64,000 nt of DNA, from the NCBI GenBank assembly GCA_030829545.1, contig JAURAI010000002.1:1-64000 (forward strand). Direction: 5' to 3'. Positions 47,001 through 53,614 of the stretch are shown here, piece by piece. Each line of letters starts with the position of its first letter. Position 1 is the first letter of the stretch. This DNA comes from Candidatus Poseidonia sp. (GTDB lineage: Archaea; Thermoplasmatota; Poseidoniia; Poseidoniales; Poseidoniaceae). The notes under the pieces were generated by a model. The model was given only the letters and a program-made list of their open reading frames with translations, did no database searches and was not told the origin of the DNA. The position numbers were made by a program, and so were the translations under genes.

Positions 47001-47237
47001 GCTTAGCATGCCCGTCGCCGAGGTATTGTAGGAGTTGGTAGGATTATTTTCTGAGATGTAAGAGTCGGCGTGAATGGCATGCGTAGAAACGGCTCGTTCG
47101 GGAGATTGCTCGTCTTCGAGCATCTTCCATCCTTCCATGGTTTGTGGAAGGGCCATGTCTGCAAAAATAAACATCACGGCCAGCAGAAGTGCTGTGGCTC
47201 GTGGACGGTTGAAAGAGAGGCTACGCATGGGACTCAT
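38037..47237 (-). CDS. giant surface adhesin with seven DNRLRE-like modules (3066 aa)
   Basis: The largest gene in the window. A signal peptide (about 14-31) precedes about 2000 residues in which DNRLRE/CBM96-like beta modules alternate with fibronectin-III-like domains. I count seven DNRLRE-like starts, such as HADSYISENNPTNSYN, ADTYLDSGNIYANQG and QDTSLYSEYPDQNFGD, each followed by an LLRFPM-like strand. The fibronectin-like units carry W-R-V-R or Y-F-W-R motifs. About eight Ig-like repeats follow (about 2150-2900), then one membrane helix (about 2925-2945), a GPSGPAP repeat linker and a Trp-rich acidic tail. DNRLRE domains are associated with polysaccharide-degrading or binding proteins, so adhesion to polysaccharide or cells is a reasonable inference. 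No catalytic domain was found. Confidence 0.85.
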   Translation of the reverse strand: MSPMRSLSFNRPRATALLLAVMFIFADMALPQTMEGWKMLEDEQSPERAVSTHAIHADSYISENNPTNSYNTSATGMLSNEMLQESRLLLRFPMNYTASDTIHSATVNLQCTTTDLGSTDMHAYVASMDRMWNGSYVSWTSFASNQLWTTMGAESSSDRGIWEPPALLSSNGTLSLNVTSLAQHAARSNASYLSIIVSSLGATYTCDLSETTTSGNEPAFVLDTTAGAASAGASVEADLPIADGAPWMESDFLLKPVTTPRLTYANNSGQDVEIQLSNSDDWRSSTDEDWHFSTLWDTFVSTGTTGAFDVPTSLALVNGTTMQMRIRAVDSNDQWGSWDTTSFMLPTLNVVDNGDGTATMTFDPVDTGLSEDFFQDSFVSETSKTITYGDDTTLESSMTSSKERLIHLRTSLNQLGLHDNLTIVNAELKLTRSSYSGDPVISLHGMEESGLWVEDDVTWNEMAANGFQWYDGGRSKGTATIALADGNQTSDSFTFDLDHAVQNYLDNGDQSPLDMMLAVRGKYESYTNGEGIVFHSAEAVVATDAPSFSITYEWGSGSAPAPVSLTAPEDALAVWNQTGHNLSGNTQPTLNWTAPTTSDEIIFELATDEDFRLRELRVDTRTDNDFSPSDGTLDMTGSLTLEVGNMYFWRMATVDSDDHYGEWTSSSFFVSALETTWLGGDRYEFRLKHGNGSNDNQYPECMDTYIDSSATNDNFDGDSEMTIDYNTFNGGTEIAALLGCNLVSNLLPNGYAVESAHLKMTLTSSTFGNPTVAVWESTEHGWSAEDATWSSYDGSNSWDTAGAKGSERSSLLDSVTIGSSYFEGDEVEWNVTLAVQNAMREDRRVDFIAGMLGVGSGSARTAYFSTAEDSASNRPELSFVYVPGSDAIPNDPVPTTPLNGSWSIGTGVDMTPITQPELNWGFNSSLPITGFIVQTDTQSDFGSVNAETYTSWNDVGFDVTNRTFTPSTDLDEGATYFWRVRTVSSTNQIGNWSNAFHFHLPDLTTVVYNATKASVELQHRGALPHLNLPNFGDTYVIENGSGSDDTYENSSTLLVGETSTGYQSAALLRIPLSEVPQPSAARVTDAELSLFSEYASVSGEPVAVRPVLQSWTTAANATTYDGVNNWSQAGGRAIGVDIGGYVDLVESVNDDWMDFDVTEAVQAALANGQTHLSLMIYTSSNTDDLITFTSTEGSSTERPYLTLTWEDGAVATPTVGGVNTAPTQSQLVWDTTSHALIADRMPTFSWSYSGTTAATDWRLFIQEDASDDMAGLYVYDSRVNTTSFDVTNLTFNPNSDLTFAQEIRWMVQPINNGMLGPRSNATTFYLPNDLGEELNSTHATLMIQEGAFVPSLSYPSVTADTYLDSGNIYANQGSSSYLYVGRSQVSTSNPSLRASSLIDIDFSSLPMPGTYEVVNASLEMTAVNSNNEVFMTVSEMITAWSESSSWAYPAGNTSSWQGVGAYHSTDSEIPETEGVWVNTTGTVALNVTSIVQHALAAGQTGINVIVQPEEIAGVVAGRVQFASSEASNIDTRPRLNLTYRLVTPWAVPGPTGLVPADGATLWDTSQPRPSGQDTTTYSWNSTITNQTQLVGCFSYDPRFVSNEDICTTTTEISDGSISDVVYDALNRTVTESNMSKGDFWTYWRIRADQGDRIGEWSSVHKFRNPSDQGSDDGNGNHTVNISRGSVFDLTGTLPLVPDVEIASGSVTNKGSATTMVLGTSSGGSGESRILLEFDLSAMPWPAAMTPTQMMLRMYQTSVVGTSSTTFGVYPCGGFSESTVVWTSAPTCSSTEITRSTLTLSTPIGWMDWDLTSLAQDNIANGNTTMTVMIQQIGTTGSSHSFFSSENGNSSFDPHLVLDYVDNTNGIVPPAQPSLTFPNDGEVLYDESNGILSPETQPMLSWTPLAAADGYIVTIANQTGVYKYKSWEDSEITNTTFRFETNLTAGSLYTWWVQGVNQSIPGPSSSRWSFAIGSPNHVYNNDYTYTYLMQTGNEVAAYGHTNIQDTSLYSEYPDQNFGDDSTMSAGTFCGTLWADNCSLTVGFNSGQVPFPAYQKVHSASLGLYAESWTIAQGATSISFSVHPILATGWSQSSATFNGSTSGANWSAPGMQAGIDYGDAVSTTVVNVDTTGWIWFDISTPGLTINSQQAWVIMATPNSGYGHASFYSGEATTTAYRPQVQFNTTNITTIDITPSGILTTDADTSVNFNFASYDHTGMVQSPPTTWSATAGNIGSNGLYTPSTTGTHVISACFGLVCGTQNITVTAGAPTDLVVTPLSATISADETLTISAHLVDQHGNIVAGEALTYTPTNGSMSAVMPHVFQPYAVGTHVVRVQHDVASGEFVDVSITVEAGAPSYFELSGCEGTVPAGEWCGITADLYDQFGNTLDSSSAGNLTWTTTNGNYSEINQEYFPDHIGVWWLNLTSVSGASDELMITVGHGEMAYLDLNVSSTSITADDRVWINTTRVDVRGNRLPVLLPSDNWTKIADGQLTPGAPAIWDPVSKGEKTIEARYETTLAQVTIDVSRGAIQNLLLEVDDEVSTWQHFDLTADDTIEAEIFARDGKGNQWVVQANWSIDHPTMGDSSAFLETMVGDATTFSPYFASDDPYMLSATYFDGIQSFTVSINVTVDHGFLHTVDITGTANNPDHDTGATFEMSADYSVDFLSDLYDADNNRIDSGELVWIEINEASGDVRDITTELLLNNMRWDATEVGEWTIAAYSVSGTGFNISDSITITVYNGVAVVVDATLTESNPVAGQIVEIQVRGTDSDGNEFDQNVQWTEDGSPVATLSVLTTETGSYTYEAQIAGVHTLQYAAGGAVSTVEVTVEAQSTVARLEVNLTTDSLEQLESLEVTIRAFDAFDNEISVPSSIKVEATGRATTTMFASDQWTITTLDDGPQTITVSVGSVRVNSEINVIGNIEGFFEAGGTIYYVGAGLLGLVAIVLLGLAVMFFRSNGSDDWDDDDYDDDDEDEDSPRGPTSGPTGPAPGPSGPAPGPSGPAPGPSGPAPGPSGPAPVQEEVVEAEESSVEDDESYRVDEDGTAWWEDDEGTWWFRLEGEEDWQEWTE
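38195..38298 (-). repeat. 21-bp tandem repeat encoding GPSGPAP
   Basis: About five near-identical 21-bp units in the 3' part of the giant gene encode the heptapeptide GPSGPAP between the membrane anchor and the Trp-rich tail. The units differ by a few silent changes, implying selection on the peptide. Length variation between strains by slippage would be expected. Confidence 0.8.
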
Positions 47238-47329
47238 GCTTTACATAACTCCCCATTATAGGGACTTTTCCCTTCCAAGCACTGAAATCCCGGTTCAGAC
47301 CTGCTGCATTGCATCTCTTCCTCGTCGCA

Positions 47330-48331
47330 ATGGATGCCAATGTTGAAGGAGGCTCGTCATCGTGGGCTGATAGCATGAGCGAACTTTGGGTTGAGAAACA
47401 CCGGCCACAGTCGGTGAATCAAATTCGCGGTCAAGCGGCCGTCGTTCAACGCTTAGGCACCTATGCTGGGAGCAAAAATTTCCCCCATCTGCTCTTCGCC
47501 GGACCACCAGGGACGGGGAAAACAACTGCAGCGATGGCCCTTACCAAGGATATTTTTGGCGTAGAATTCCGTCAAAACCTTCTCGAAATGAACGCCTCAG
47601 ATGAACGGAAGTTGGAGAGTATCCGGACCAAAGTCAAGCAATTTGCTCGCACGCAGCCCTATGGCGGAGCAGCCTTCAAAATCATCTTCCTCGACGAGGC
47701 TGATGCATTGACCAATGATGCACAGGGAGCACTTCGCCGAATCATGGAGCAGTATGCTGAAACTTGCCGCTTTATCCTCTCCTGCAATTATTCGTCAAAA
47801 ATCATCGAACCAATTCAATCGAGATGCGCTGTCTTCCGCTTCCGCCCGCTCTCAGACGCCGATGTATCATCGCAAGTGATTCACGTCGCGGAACTTGAGC
47901 AACTGGAACTTGGAGATGGCGCCGTTGAAGCACTGACTCGGATCTCTCAAGGCGACCTGCGTAAAGCGCTCACTGCCCTCCAGGTGGCGGCCGCACTGAA
48001 CACAACGGTAAGCCGAGAGCTGGTGTATGAGACTTCAGCTACCGCGCCTCCTGAAGCCCTGCATCAATACTTGATGGCCTGCAGGAGTGATGGCTTCCAC
48101 GTCGCTCGTCGAAGACTGCGTGAACTGCTCGACCAATTCGGCCTCGCTGGAACTGACTTTGTGAATCAATTGCACCGTGAACTCTACAGTGCTGACTTCC
48201 TCGAAGAGGCTTCAAAACTCGCCCTCACCGAATGGATGGCTGAGATTGATTACCGACTTGTTGAAGGTGGAGGCGAACAAATCCAATTGGACGCACTGAC
48301 CGCACAAATCGTCAAGCATCTACGACCTTGA
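47330..48331 (+). CDS. rfcS: replication factor C small subunit
   Basis: AAA+ clamp-loader subunit that loads PCNA onto DNA. The protein (333 aa) has the RFC box at SELWVEKHRP, Walker A GPPGTGKT (58-65), Walker B FLDEADAL, sensor 1 FILSCNYSSKII, the arginine-finger motif IQSRCAVFRF (SRC) and sensor 2 GDLRKALTALQ, then the C-terminal collar domain. It ends without a PIP-like tail. The ATG at 47330 is tentative: an ATG at 47375 would give the most typical start MSELWVEKHRP, and one at 47309 is also in frame. It is divergent from the giant adhesin gene. The large subunit is not in the window. Confidence 0.95.
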   Translation: MDANVEGGSSSWADSMSELWVEKHRPQSVNQIRGQAAVVQRLGTYAGSKNFPHLLFAGPPGTGKTTAAMALTKDIFGVEFRQNLLEMNASDERKLESIRTKVKQFARTQPYGGAAFKIIFLDEADALTNDAQGALRRIMEQYAETCRFILSCNYSSKIIEPIQSRCAVFRFRPLSDADVSSQVIHVAELEQLELGDGAVEALTRISQGDLRKALTALQVAAALNTTVSRELVYETSATAPPEALHQYLMACRSDGFHVARRRLRELLDQFGLAGTDFVNQLHRELYSADFLEEASKLALTEWMAEIDYRLVEGGGEQIQLDALTAQIVKHLRP

Positions 48332-48562
48332 AATCACATTCACTTTTCGTGAAGGGTGCCCGTCATCTATGGGGATGAGTTTCGGTTCGATGAATACATG
48401 CGAACCATTACTTCACGATTGGAATTGGCTCTTTGCTGGACTGTATTTGCACCCTTGGTCCGTTCCTTACGTCAGCGTCGAATGGCCCGTAGTGCCAGTT
48501 ATGTTTACGATTGCCAACGCATTGATGTCCTCTTGTCGAGCATCATTGCTGACCACGAAGAT

Positions 48563-49501
48563 TTACTCAGTTGAAGCCACAACGGGGGGTTCGACCGAGA
48601 AGGTCCAAGAATAGGTTCGCGTGTTCGTCCAAGGGTCGCCTTCTTCTGAAATTTCGATGGAAATCTCATGGTCACCAACTGCGAGATTGTAACCCAAAAA
48701 GATGGCAAAGGGTTGATCTTGTTCACCATGTGGAAGCAAGATCGGAGCCGAGCGGTTGTCAACGGTACGCCACGTACCAACATCCTCGCCGTGAGTGGTC
48801 CAAAATGATTCATTGGCATTCAGCGGAGTATCGGTATTCTGGAACCGATGCACCACGGTTATGTTGGCACCTTCATTGTCAACGTTGTCTGCCAGGCCGA
48901 AAAGAATCCAGGTTCCTCCTTCAACGTATTCGCCCTCTGACAGAGTCCAGCTATGCAGTCCATCTTTTCCACTTCCATCAGCGAACGTAAAGATGCCTTC
49001 ATGTTCCACGACCACTCCCCAATCATTCGATAGTTGGGGGGCTACAATATCGCCAAAAGGAGGATTGACAAGCAAGAAAGAAAGTGAAAGGAAGGTGAAG
49101 GTGTAAAGGAAGAACGATTTGAACCATGTTCCCTTTGTATAATGCTCTTTGAAACGCTCTGGCATCACCATTCGGTGTATTTGGGGAATAAGAATGATCA
49201 TCGAGAGAGGAAGGAGGTAGAGGACATCCGTTTTGTCAAGGGTCGTGGAAGGCATCAAAACGTAGCGCATCAAACACGTTGCGATGACGGCGTACGTGAT
49301 GACGAGCCACATTGAAGCGGTGTCCGCTCGTTCTTTGTTGACGTACTTCACCGGGTCAAATGGCTCAATGCCCAAATCTGCCCCGCTGCGACGCTTTTTC
49401 TTCTCGTCACCACCGTCACGCCCCTCTCGCTTTCTGCGTTCGGTTTGCGCCGCCGCCATGGCCGTTTTGAGGTCCACCATACAGCGAGGGCAGACGAGCA
49501 A
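48563..49501 (-). CDS. hypothetical membrane protein with C-terminal extracytoplasmic beta domain
   Basis: Not recognised. The 312-aa protein begins with MLVCPRCMVDL, a possible single Cys-x2-Cys, followed by a strongly charged Arg/Lys segment (about 20-40). Three hydrophobic helices (about 63-82, 90-107 and 127-147) lead to a C-terminal domain of about 160 residues rich in Trp, Gly and Asp with beta character (GGTWILFGLADNVDN, GTWRTVDN, HEISIEISEEGDPW), probably outside the cell. The ATG at 49501 keeps the CPRC; starts at 49480 or 49459 would remove it. Confidence 0.7.
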   Translation of the reverse strand: MLVCPRCMVDLKTAMAAAQTERRKREGRDGGDEKKKRRSGADLGIEPFDPVKYVNKERADTASMWLVITYAVIATCLMRYVLMPSTTLDKTDVLYLLPLSMIILIPQIHRMVMPERFKEHYTKGTWFKSFFLYTFTFLSLSFLLVNPPFGDIVAPQLSNDWGVVVEHEGIFTFADGSGKDGLHSWTLSEGEYVEGGTWILFGLADNVDNEGANITVVHRFQNTDTPLNANESFWTTHGEDVGTWRTVDNRSAPILLPHGEQDQPFAIFLGYNLAVGDHEISIEISEEGDPWTNTRTYSWTFSVEPPVVASTE

Positions 49502-49603
49502 GTGTTAGAATACTACGGTTGATTTTTCTGACTTCAATTCATCACTGAAGCGATGTAACTTGTCCGATTTGTTCAAAGAGGGAATGGCTCACCCACGGTT
49601 AAG

Positions 49604-49733
49604 GCCGGGGTGGCGTAGTTGGTAGCGCGTCGGACTCATAGGGCAGCCTCCAAGGCAATCGTATGACGTGCAAGCCCCTTGTGGTGTCTGAGACATCCGA
49701 AGGTCGCGGGTTCGAGCCCCGCTCCCGGCACCA
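49604..49733 (+). tRNA. elongator tRNA-Met (CAU) with intron
   Basis: Exons 49604-49640 and 49695-49730 form a complete cloverleaf with acceptor GCCGGGG/TCCCGGC, anticodon stem TCGGA/TCCGA and loop CTCATAA, anticodon CAT; an encoded CCA follows at 49731-49733. The acceptor and body resemble archaeal elongator tRNA-Met; initiator features (three G:C pairs at the base of the anticodon stem) are missing. A tRNA-Ile2 with modified CAU is a less likely alternative. The 54-nt intron lies at the canonical position 37/38. Confidence 0.93.
49641..49694 (+). other. tRNA-Met intron with bulge-helix-bulge motif
   Basis: The 54-nt insert interrupts the anticodon loop after position 37. Exon CTCA (49635-49638) pairs with intron TGAG (49689-49692), giving a 4-bp central helix flanked by three-base bulges TA|G and AC|A; each cut falls after the second base. 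The intron side is closed by GGCA (49642-49645) pairing with TGTC (49685-49688). This is the canonical hBHBh' substrate of archaeal splicing endonuclease. Confidence 0.9.
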
Positions 49734-49792
49734 TTCACGGTTCGCAACATGCCTTTGATGGAAGATCAAAGGGGGCTGCCGCGTAACAATCA

Positions 49793-49800
49793 TTAAATTA
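49793..49800 (+). promoter_or_regulatory. TATA box of the TetR/ABC operon
   Basis: TTAAATTA lies 28-35 bases before the TetR-family gene's ATG, so transcription would begin within a few bases of the start codon (leaderless or nearly so). It sits directly upstream of the palindromic operator. Confidence 0.6.
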
Positions 49801-49806
49801 GACCAC

Positions 49807-49823
49807 CCAGTCCGACCGACTGG
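49807..49823. promoter_or_regulatory. palindromic operator, probable TetR-family site
   Basis: CCAGTC-N5-GACTGG is a perfect 6+6 inverted repeat centred at 49815. It lies between the TATA box and the ATG of the regulator gene, covering the predicted transcription start. A dimeric TetR-type repressor bound there would block initiation. The assignment to this regulator is inferred from position and symmetry. Confidence 0.65.
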
Positions 49824-49827
49824 TATA

Positions 49828-50451
49828 ATGCCTCTTGCACGCTATGAATCCATTGATGAATCCCTCAAAACGAGGATTCTCGACGTGTCCAAGGAAGAGT
49901 TCGGAGCACATGGCTATGAAGGGGCATCGTACAACAAAATCATCCAGAAAATAGGCATATCAAAAGGTTCGATGTACTATTACTTTGAAAATAAAGAAGA
50001 TCTCTTCCTTACATGTTTCCTCGATGAGGCTCGTTCGGCTGGAATGTTATCGTTCGAAATGAACAAGTTATCAGAAGTTGTTGATCACGATGTGTATTGG
50101 GATTCAATCAAGATGATTTCATCACAGCAATGGAATGATGTTCTTCATCATCCACTGTTCATGTCCCTGATGCGTCAATTGGTTTCACTGGGATCAGATC
50201 ATCCCATCTTCCGTAAGTTGAACGCCGAATGTGAAGGCTTGAGTGAGTATGGTGAACTCATGTCCCTTCTCGAACATGGAGTGCAGATTGGGGCAATCCG
50301 TGATGATGTTCCTCTCAATGTGCTCATTCGTATGAACACCGAATATGAGGTTTGGCTGTTGCAAGAAATACAGGAAGGCCGCTTGAATGAACAACAAGTG
50401 GTTGACAAATTCTTTGAGATGTTTAAACAACTCTTTGAAATAAGAAGGTGA
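49828..50451 (+). CDS. TetR/AcrR family transcriptional regulator
   Basis: A 207-aa dimeric repressor-type protein. The N-terminal helix-turn-helix is typical: ILDVSKEEFGAHGYEGASYN, KIIQKIGISKGSMYYYF and NKEDLF (residues about 17-63). The remaining all-helical ligand-binding domain is not similar to one I recognise. It is the first gene of an operon with an ABC ATPase (4 bp gap) and an FtsX-type permease, and a perfect palindrome overlaps its promoter, so it probably represses its own operon until an effector binds. TetR regulators are less common in archaea than in bacteria, and the coding sequence is more AT-rich than its surroundings, which may indicate transfer from bacteria. Confidence 0.92.
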   Translation: MPLARYESIDESLKTRILDVSKEEFGAHGYEGASYNKIIQKIGISKGSMYYYFENKEDLFLTCFLDEARSAGMLSFEMNKLSEVVDHDVYWDSIKMISSQQWNDVLHHPLFMSLMRQLVSLGSDHPIFRKLNAECEGLSEYGELMSLLEHGVQIGAIRDDVPLNVLIRMNTEYEVWLLQEIQEGRLNEQQVVDKFFEMFKQLFEIRR

Positions 50452-50455
50452 AAAG

Positions 50456-51151
50456 ATGAACAGATTATTGCAAATGGAAAACCTAGAACGTCATTATGAA
50501 ACCCCTGCTGGTGTAGTCAAAGCACTTGATGGCGTTGGCTTTGAAATCCAAGAAGGGGAGCGCGTGATTCTGCTCGGCCCGTCCGGTTCAGGAAAAACAA
50601 CCTTGCTCAACTGCTTATCTGCTCTAGACAGCCCTACTGGGGGCTCCTATTCTTTCCTCGGTGAGGAAGTACCTCGGAATCATTCAGAGAAAATGACCTC
50701 GTTTCGCAGAGATAACATTGGATATGTATTCCAATTCTTCAATCTCCTGCAAGACCTGACCGTGCTTGAAAATATCCTCTTGATTCAGGAATTGGCCGGC
50801 AAGAAAGACCCTGCTCGTGCCAAAGAATTACTCCGACTTGTTGGGTTGGATGCCGAAATCAATCGATTCCCAGGTGAGATCAGCGGCGGTCAACAACAAC
50901 GTGTCGCTATCGCACGAAGCATCGCAAAGCGACCCACGCTCCTTCTGGGCGATGAGTTGACGGGTAACCTGGACACGGAAACCTCGAATAAAGTAATGGA
51001 GGCCTTGGTCAGTGCCTGCAAGCAAGAAAACATCACCTCGATATTTGTCACCCACGATGAAGGGCTTGTGCGGTATGCCACACGTGTCATTCGAATTGAC
51101 AGCGGGAAAATCGTGTCTGATGAACAGGTCAACAGTACCGAAAGCGAGTGA
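50456..51151 (+). CDS. ABC transporter ATPase, MacB/LolD/FtsE-like
   Basis: A 231-aa nucleotide-binding subunit. Walker A GPSGSGKT (41-48), Q-loop FQFFNLL, signature ISGGQQQR, Walker B LLLGDELTGNLD and the switch His in FVTHDEGL are all intact. The LTGNLD segment and short length are typical of the MacB/LolD exporter group (LolD has PTGNLD). The ATG is 4 bp after the regulator stop with GGTG upstream, and the permease follows after 9 bp. It should energise the FtsX-like permease, in mechanotransmission rather than classic solute transport. Confidence 0.95.
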   Translation: MNRLLQMENLERHYETPAGVVKALDGVGFEIQEGERVILLGPSGSGKTTLLNCLSALDSPTGGSYSFLGEEVPRNHSEKMTSFRRDNIGYVFQFFNLLQDLTVLENILLIQELAGKKDPARAKELLRLVGLDAEINRFPGEISGGQQQRVAIARSIAKRPTLLLGDELTGNLDTETSNKVMEALVSACKQENITSIFVTHDEGLVRYATRVIRIDSGKIVSDEQVNSTESE

Positions 51152-51160
51152 GGTGAACTC

Positions 51161-53602
51161 ATGTCAGCCCTACTCAACAAACGTCTCGCACGAAGCCTCT
51201 GGCGAACGAAATTACGACTTTTGGCCGTGGTATTGATGGTTTCAGTAGGCGTCTTTGCTGGAATCACCTTTGGCGGATATTCGCATAACCTTGACACCAT
51301 GTATGAGACCATGCAGGCTGATGACGCTGAGGGGTCAAATCTAGCAGACCTTTGGATTGACAACCAAAGTTCAACATGGACGACCGAACAAAGTGCCTCG
51401 TTTTGCGCAAGCCTCCAAGAGTCATGGCCTACAGATACTCAACCGCTTGATTCATGCGAGGCACGTAGAGTCGTTCAAGGCACCATGTTCCACACCAATG
51501 AATCAGGTGAATACATCATCAATTCAATGTGGCATGGCATTCCTGCTGACGCCAATGCAGACCGTGTGTGGATGCCCGATGGTCACTCGGAGGGTCGAGT
51601 TGCATCAGCTGCAGATGAAATTGTAATCGACGCTCACGTCGTTGATGCACTTGACCTCAATCTCGGAGATACGGTGAGTATCGGGGCTGGTGCAGCCGCT
51701 ACGGACTTCACCTTGGTGGGTATTGGCTACCATCCATTGCATGTATTTATGGCTCCAGAAGGATCCATCTTCCCTCCAGAAACAGGACAGTATGTCGTAG
51801 GCTACCTCTCGGATGCTGGCATGGCGCGTTTAACCAATACAAGCTTGGGCACGAACAATATCATTCTCCTCGACGTCGACGGCACGCCGTCCTACGACCT
51901 TCCAGATACTGAACGCTACGAAGGTGATGAAATCGATGCAGTAAAGGCCTCAGTCTCCAGTGCACTCGATGAAAACGAAATGGACGGGCGAATCCGTGAC
52001 AGGGGACAAAACCAACCTGTAGAAATCATGCGACAAGATTTGGAAAGTTCCAAGCGAATCACCATGCCTTTCACCATCATGATTGCAGCCATTGCCTCCA
52101 TTACCATCGTACTCAGCCTCCAGCGTTTGGTTCAAAGCCAAGCGAAGGAAATTGCTGTGTTGCGTACGCTTGGTGTTGAACGCTCATCGCTGATGACGGG
52201 CTATCTGGTTGCACCTTTGGTGATTGGAGCTGTCGGATGTGCATTAGGTGGATTGGCTGGGCCAACTGGCGTCAACGGGATGCTCAACTTTTACGAAGAC
52301 ATTGTCGGATTGCCAATTATTGAACGAGAAATCCCTCCTTCCATGTACACATCGGTCATGATTCCAACCATGTTGGTGGTCTTCATTTCAGGCGCTTTTC
52401 CTGCATGGAAAGCGAGCCGCCTTGACCCTCTGGAAGTCTTGAGTGGTCAAAATGAGATGCGTGTCGGTTCAAATCTATTACGAACACTCACGGCTTGGAT
52501 GCCTACGACCATGGGCTTGTCCATTCGCTCAAGTGTTCGCAAACCGATTCGCCTTACTATGACATTTGTCGCCGTTGGAATCTCTCTCATGTTGTTCGGT
52601 TCTGTTCAAATGATGTCTGCAGGTATCCAAGAAACCATTGTCGGGGGTCTCGAGGACCAACAAAGTTGGGACGCCCAAGTATACATTTCCGAGGGAGGGG
52701 AGGAGGCCGTCATCGCTTGGTCAGAAGAGCGGTCAGCAAGCTGGGAACCCTTGATTGAAACGCCGCTTGGTTCAGTAATTGACACTGAAAATTTGGAGCG
52801 CGTGTTCACCCTCATCGGCTATGATTCATATGAACAAGGAATGCGTTCAGTTGTGGTGATCGAGGGTGAAAAACCTGCTGCACAGAGCGCTGTCAATGAA
52901 GTGATGATGGACGAAGGTTCCATGGTATTCCTTGGCTGGAACGTTGGTGAAGAACATAGCATCTTCATCAACGGAGGAGAACAGGATGTCAAGGTGGTGG
53001 GGGTTACTCGGGGAGAACTCGCTCGAACCATGTACTTCCTGCGGGCAGACCTCGGAGCATTATTGGGCGTTAATGCAACCTCAATTTACCTTGAACTACC
53101 CGAGGGAGTTGAGGTTGACGAATCCCTCGCTGAAATCTCAATGGGCGTTGTGGAACGCCAAACGCTCATCAACGGCATGAACAGCCTCATTGATCAGCAA
53201 ACGCAAATCTTCCAGGCCATGATGTATCTCGGACTCTTGTTCACCATTGCAGTGATGTTCAATACCATGATTATGAACGTCGCAGAACGCGACTTTGAAC
53301 TCGCTACCCTTCGGGTTCTTGGGGCTTCAACAAAGAGCCTCGGACTGATGCTCCTCTTCGAGAGCCTCTTAATCGGCATCATCGGCGGCTTGGTTGGCGT
53401 TGTCTTCGCCTACGGCGGTGCGGTTGGACTTGCCTCGTCCTTCTCGTCATGGCAATTCTACGTGGCGATTGTCATCGTACCAAGTGTTGCCTTCCAGTTG
53501 CTGATTGGCGTGGTGATCATCGCCATCGCAATGACTCCAATTGGCATATGGCGATTGCGACGAATGGATCTGGTTGAGAAGGTCAAAGACTTGTCTCAGT
53601 GA
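51161..53602 (+). CDS. FtsX/MacB-like ABC permease
   Basis: An 813-aa membrane protein with a duplicated FtsX arrangement. Helix 1 (about 17-37) precedes a large extracytoplasmic domain (about 40-300; MacB-PCD-like), then an FtsX core of three helices (about 305-420) containing SLQRLVQSQAKEIAVLRTLGV. A second half repeats it: helix near 455-475, another extracytoplasmic domain (about 480-690) and a final FtsX core (about 700-800) with NVAERDFELATLRVLGAS. This topology is that of lipoprotein/peptide exporters or cell-envelope mechanotransmitters. The substrate is unknown. The last gene of the TetR operon, it ends 12 bp before gatD. Confidence 0.9.
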   Translation: MSALLNKRLARSLWRTKLRLLAVVLMVSVGVFAGITFGGYSHNLDTMYETMQADDAEGSNLADLWIDNQSSTWTTEQSASFCASLQESWPTDTQPLDSCEARRVVQGTMFHTNESGEYIINSMWHGIPADANADRVWMPDGHSEGRVASAADEIVIDAHVVDALDLNLGDTVSIGAGAAATDFTLVGIGYHPLHVFMAPEGSIFPPETGQYVVGYLSDAGMARLTNTSLGTNNIILLDVDGTPSYDLPDTERYEGDEIDAVKASVSSALDENEMDGRIRDRGQNQPVEIMRQDLESSKRITMPFTIMIAAIASITIVLSLQRLVQSQAKEIAVLRTLGVERSSLMTGYLVAPLVIGAVGCALGGLAGPTGVNGMLNFYEDIVGLPIIEREIPPSMYTSVMIPTMLVVFISGAFPAWKASRLDPLEVLSGQNEMRVGSNLLRTLTAWMPTTMGLSIRSSVRKPIRLTMTFVAVGISLMLFGSVQMMSAGIQETIVGGLEDQQSWDAQVYISEGGEEAVIAWSEERSASWEPLIETPLGSVIDTENLERVFTLIGYDSYEQGMRSVVVIEGEKPAAQSAVNEVMMDEGSMVFLGWNVGEEHSIFINGGEQDVKVVGVTRGELARTMYFLRADLGALLGVNATSIYLELPEGVEVDESLAEISMGVVERQTLINGMNSLIDQQTQIFQAMMYLGLLFTIAVMFNTMIMNVAERDFELATLRVLGASTKSLGLMLLFESLLIGIIGGLVGVVFAYGGAVGLASSFSSWQFYVAIVIVPSVAFQLLIGVVIIAIAMTPIGIWRLRRMDLVEKVKDLSQ

Positions 53603-53614
53603 AGCGAACCCTTC

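Noticed and set aside
38037-47237. Possibility that the giant gene is an assembly artefact made of repeated segments
   Set aside because: The seven DNRLRE-like units are clearly diverged from one another at the protein level and the frame is open over 9.2 kb, which does not fit collapsed or duplicated reads.
48356-48574. A 72-codon plus-strand frame between the RFC gene and the membrane-protein gene
   Set aside because: It starts at a GTG without a separated ribosome-binding site, overlaps the end of the convergent gene, and has no recognisable motif. The 231-bp spacer is otherwise empty to my reading.
49641-49694. Treating the hairpin inside the tRNA-Met region as a terminator or small RNA
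   Set aside because: The hairpin halves are explained by the bulge-helix-bulge pairing of a canonical intron at position 37/38, and no T-run follows.
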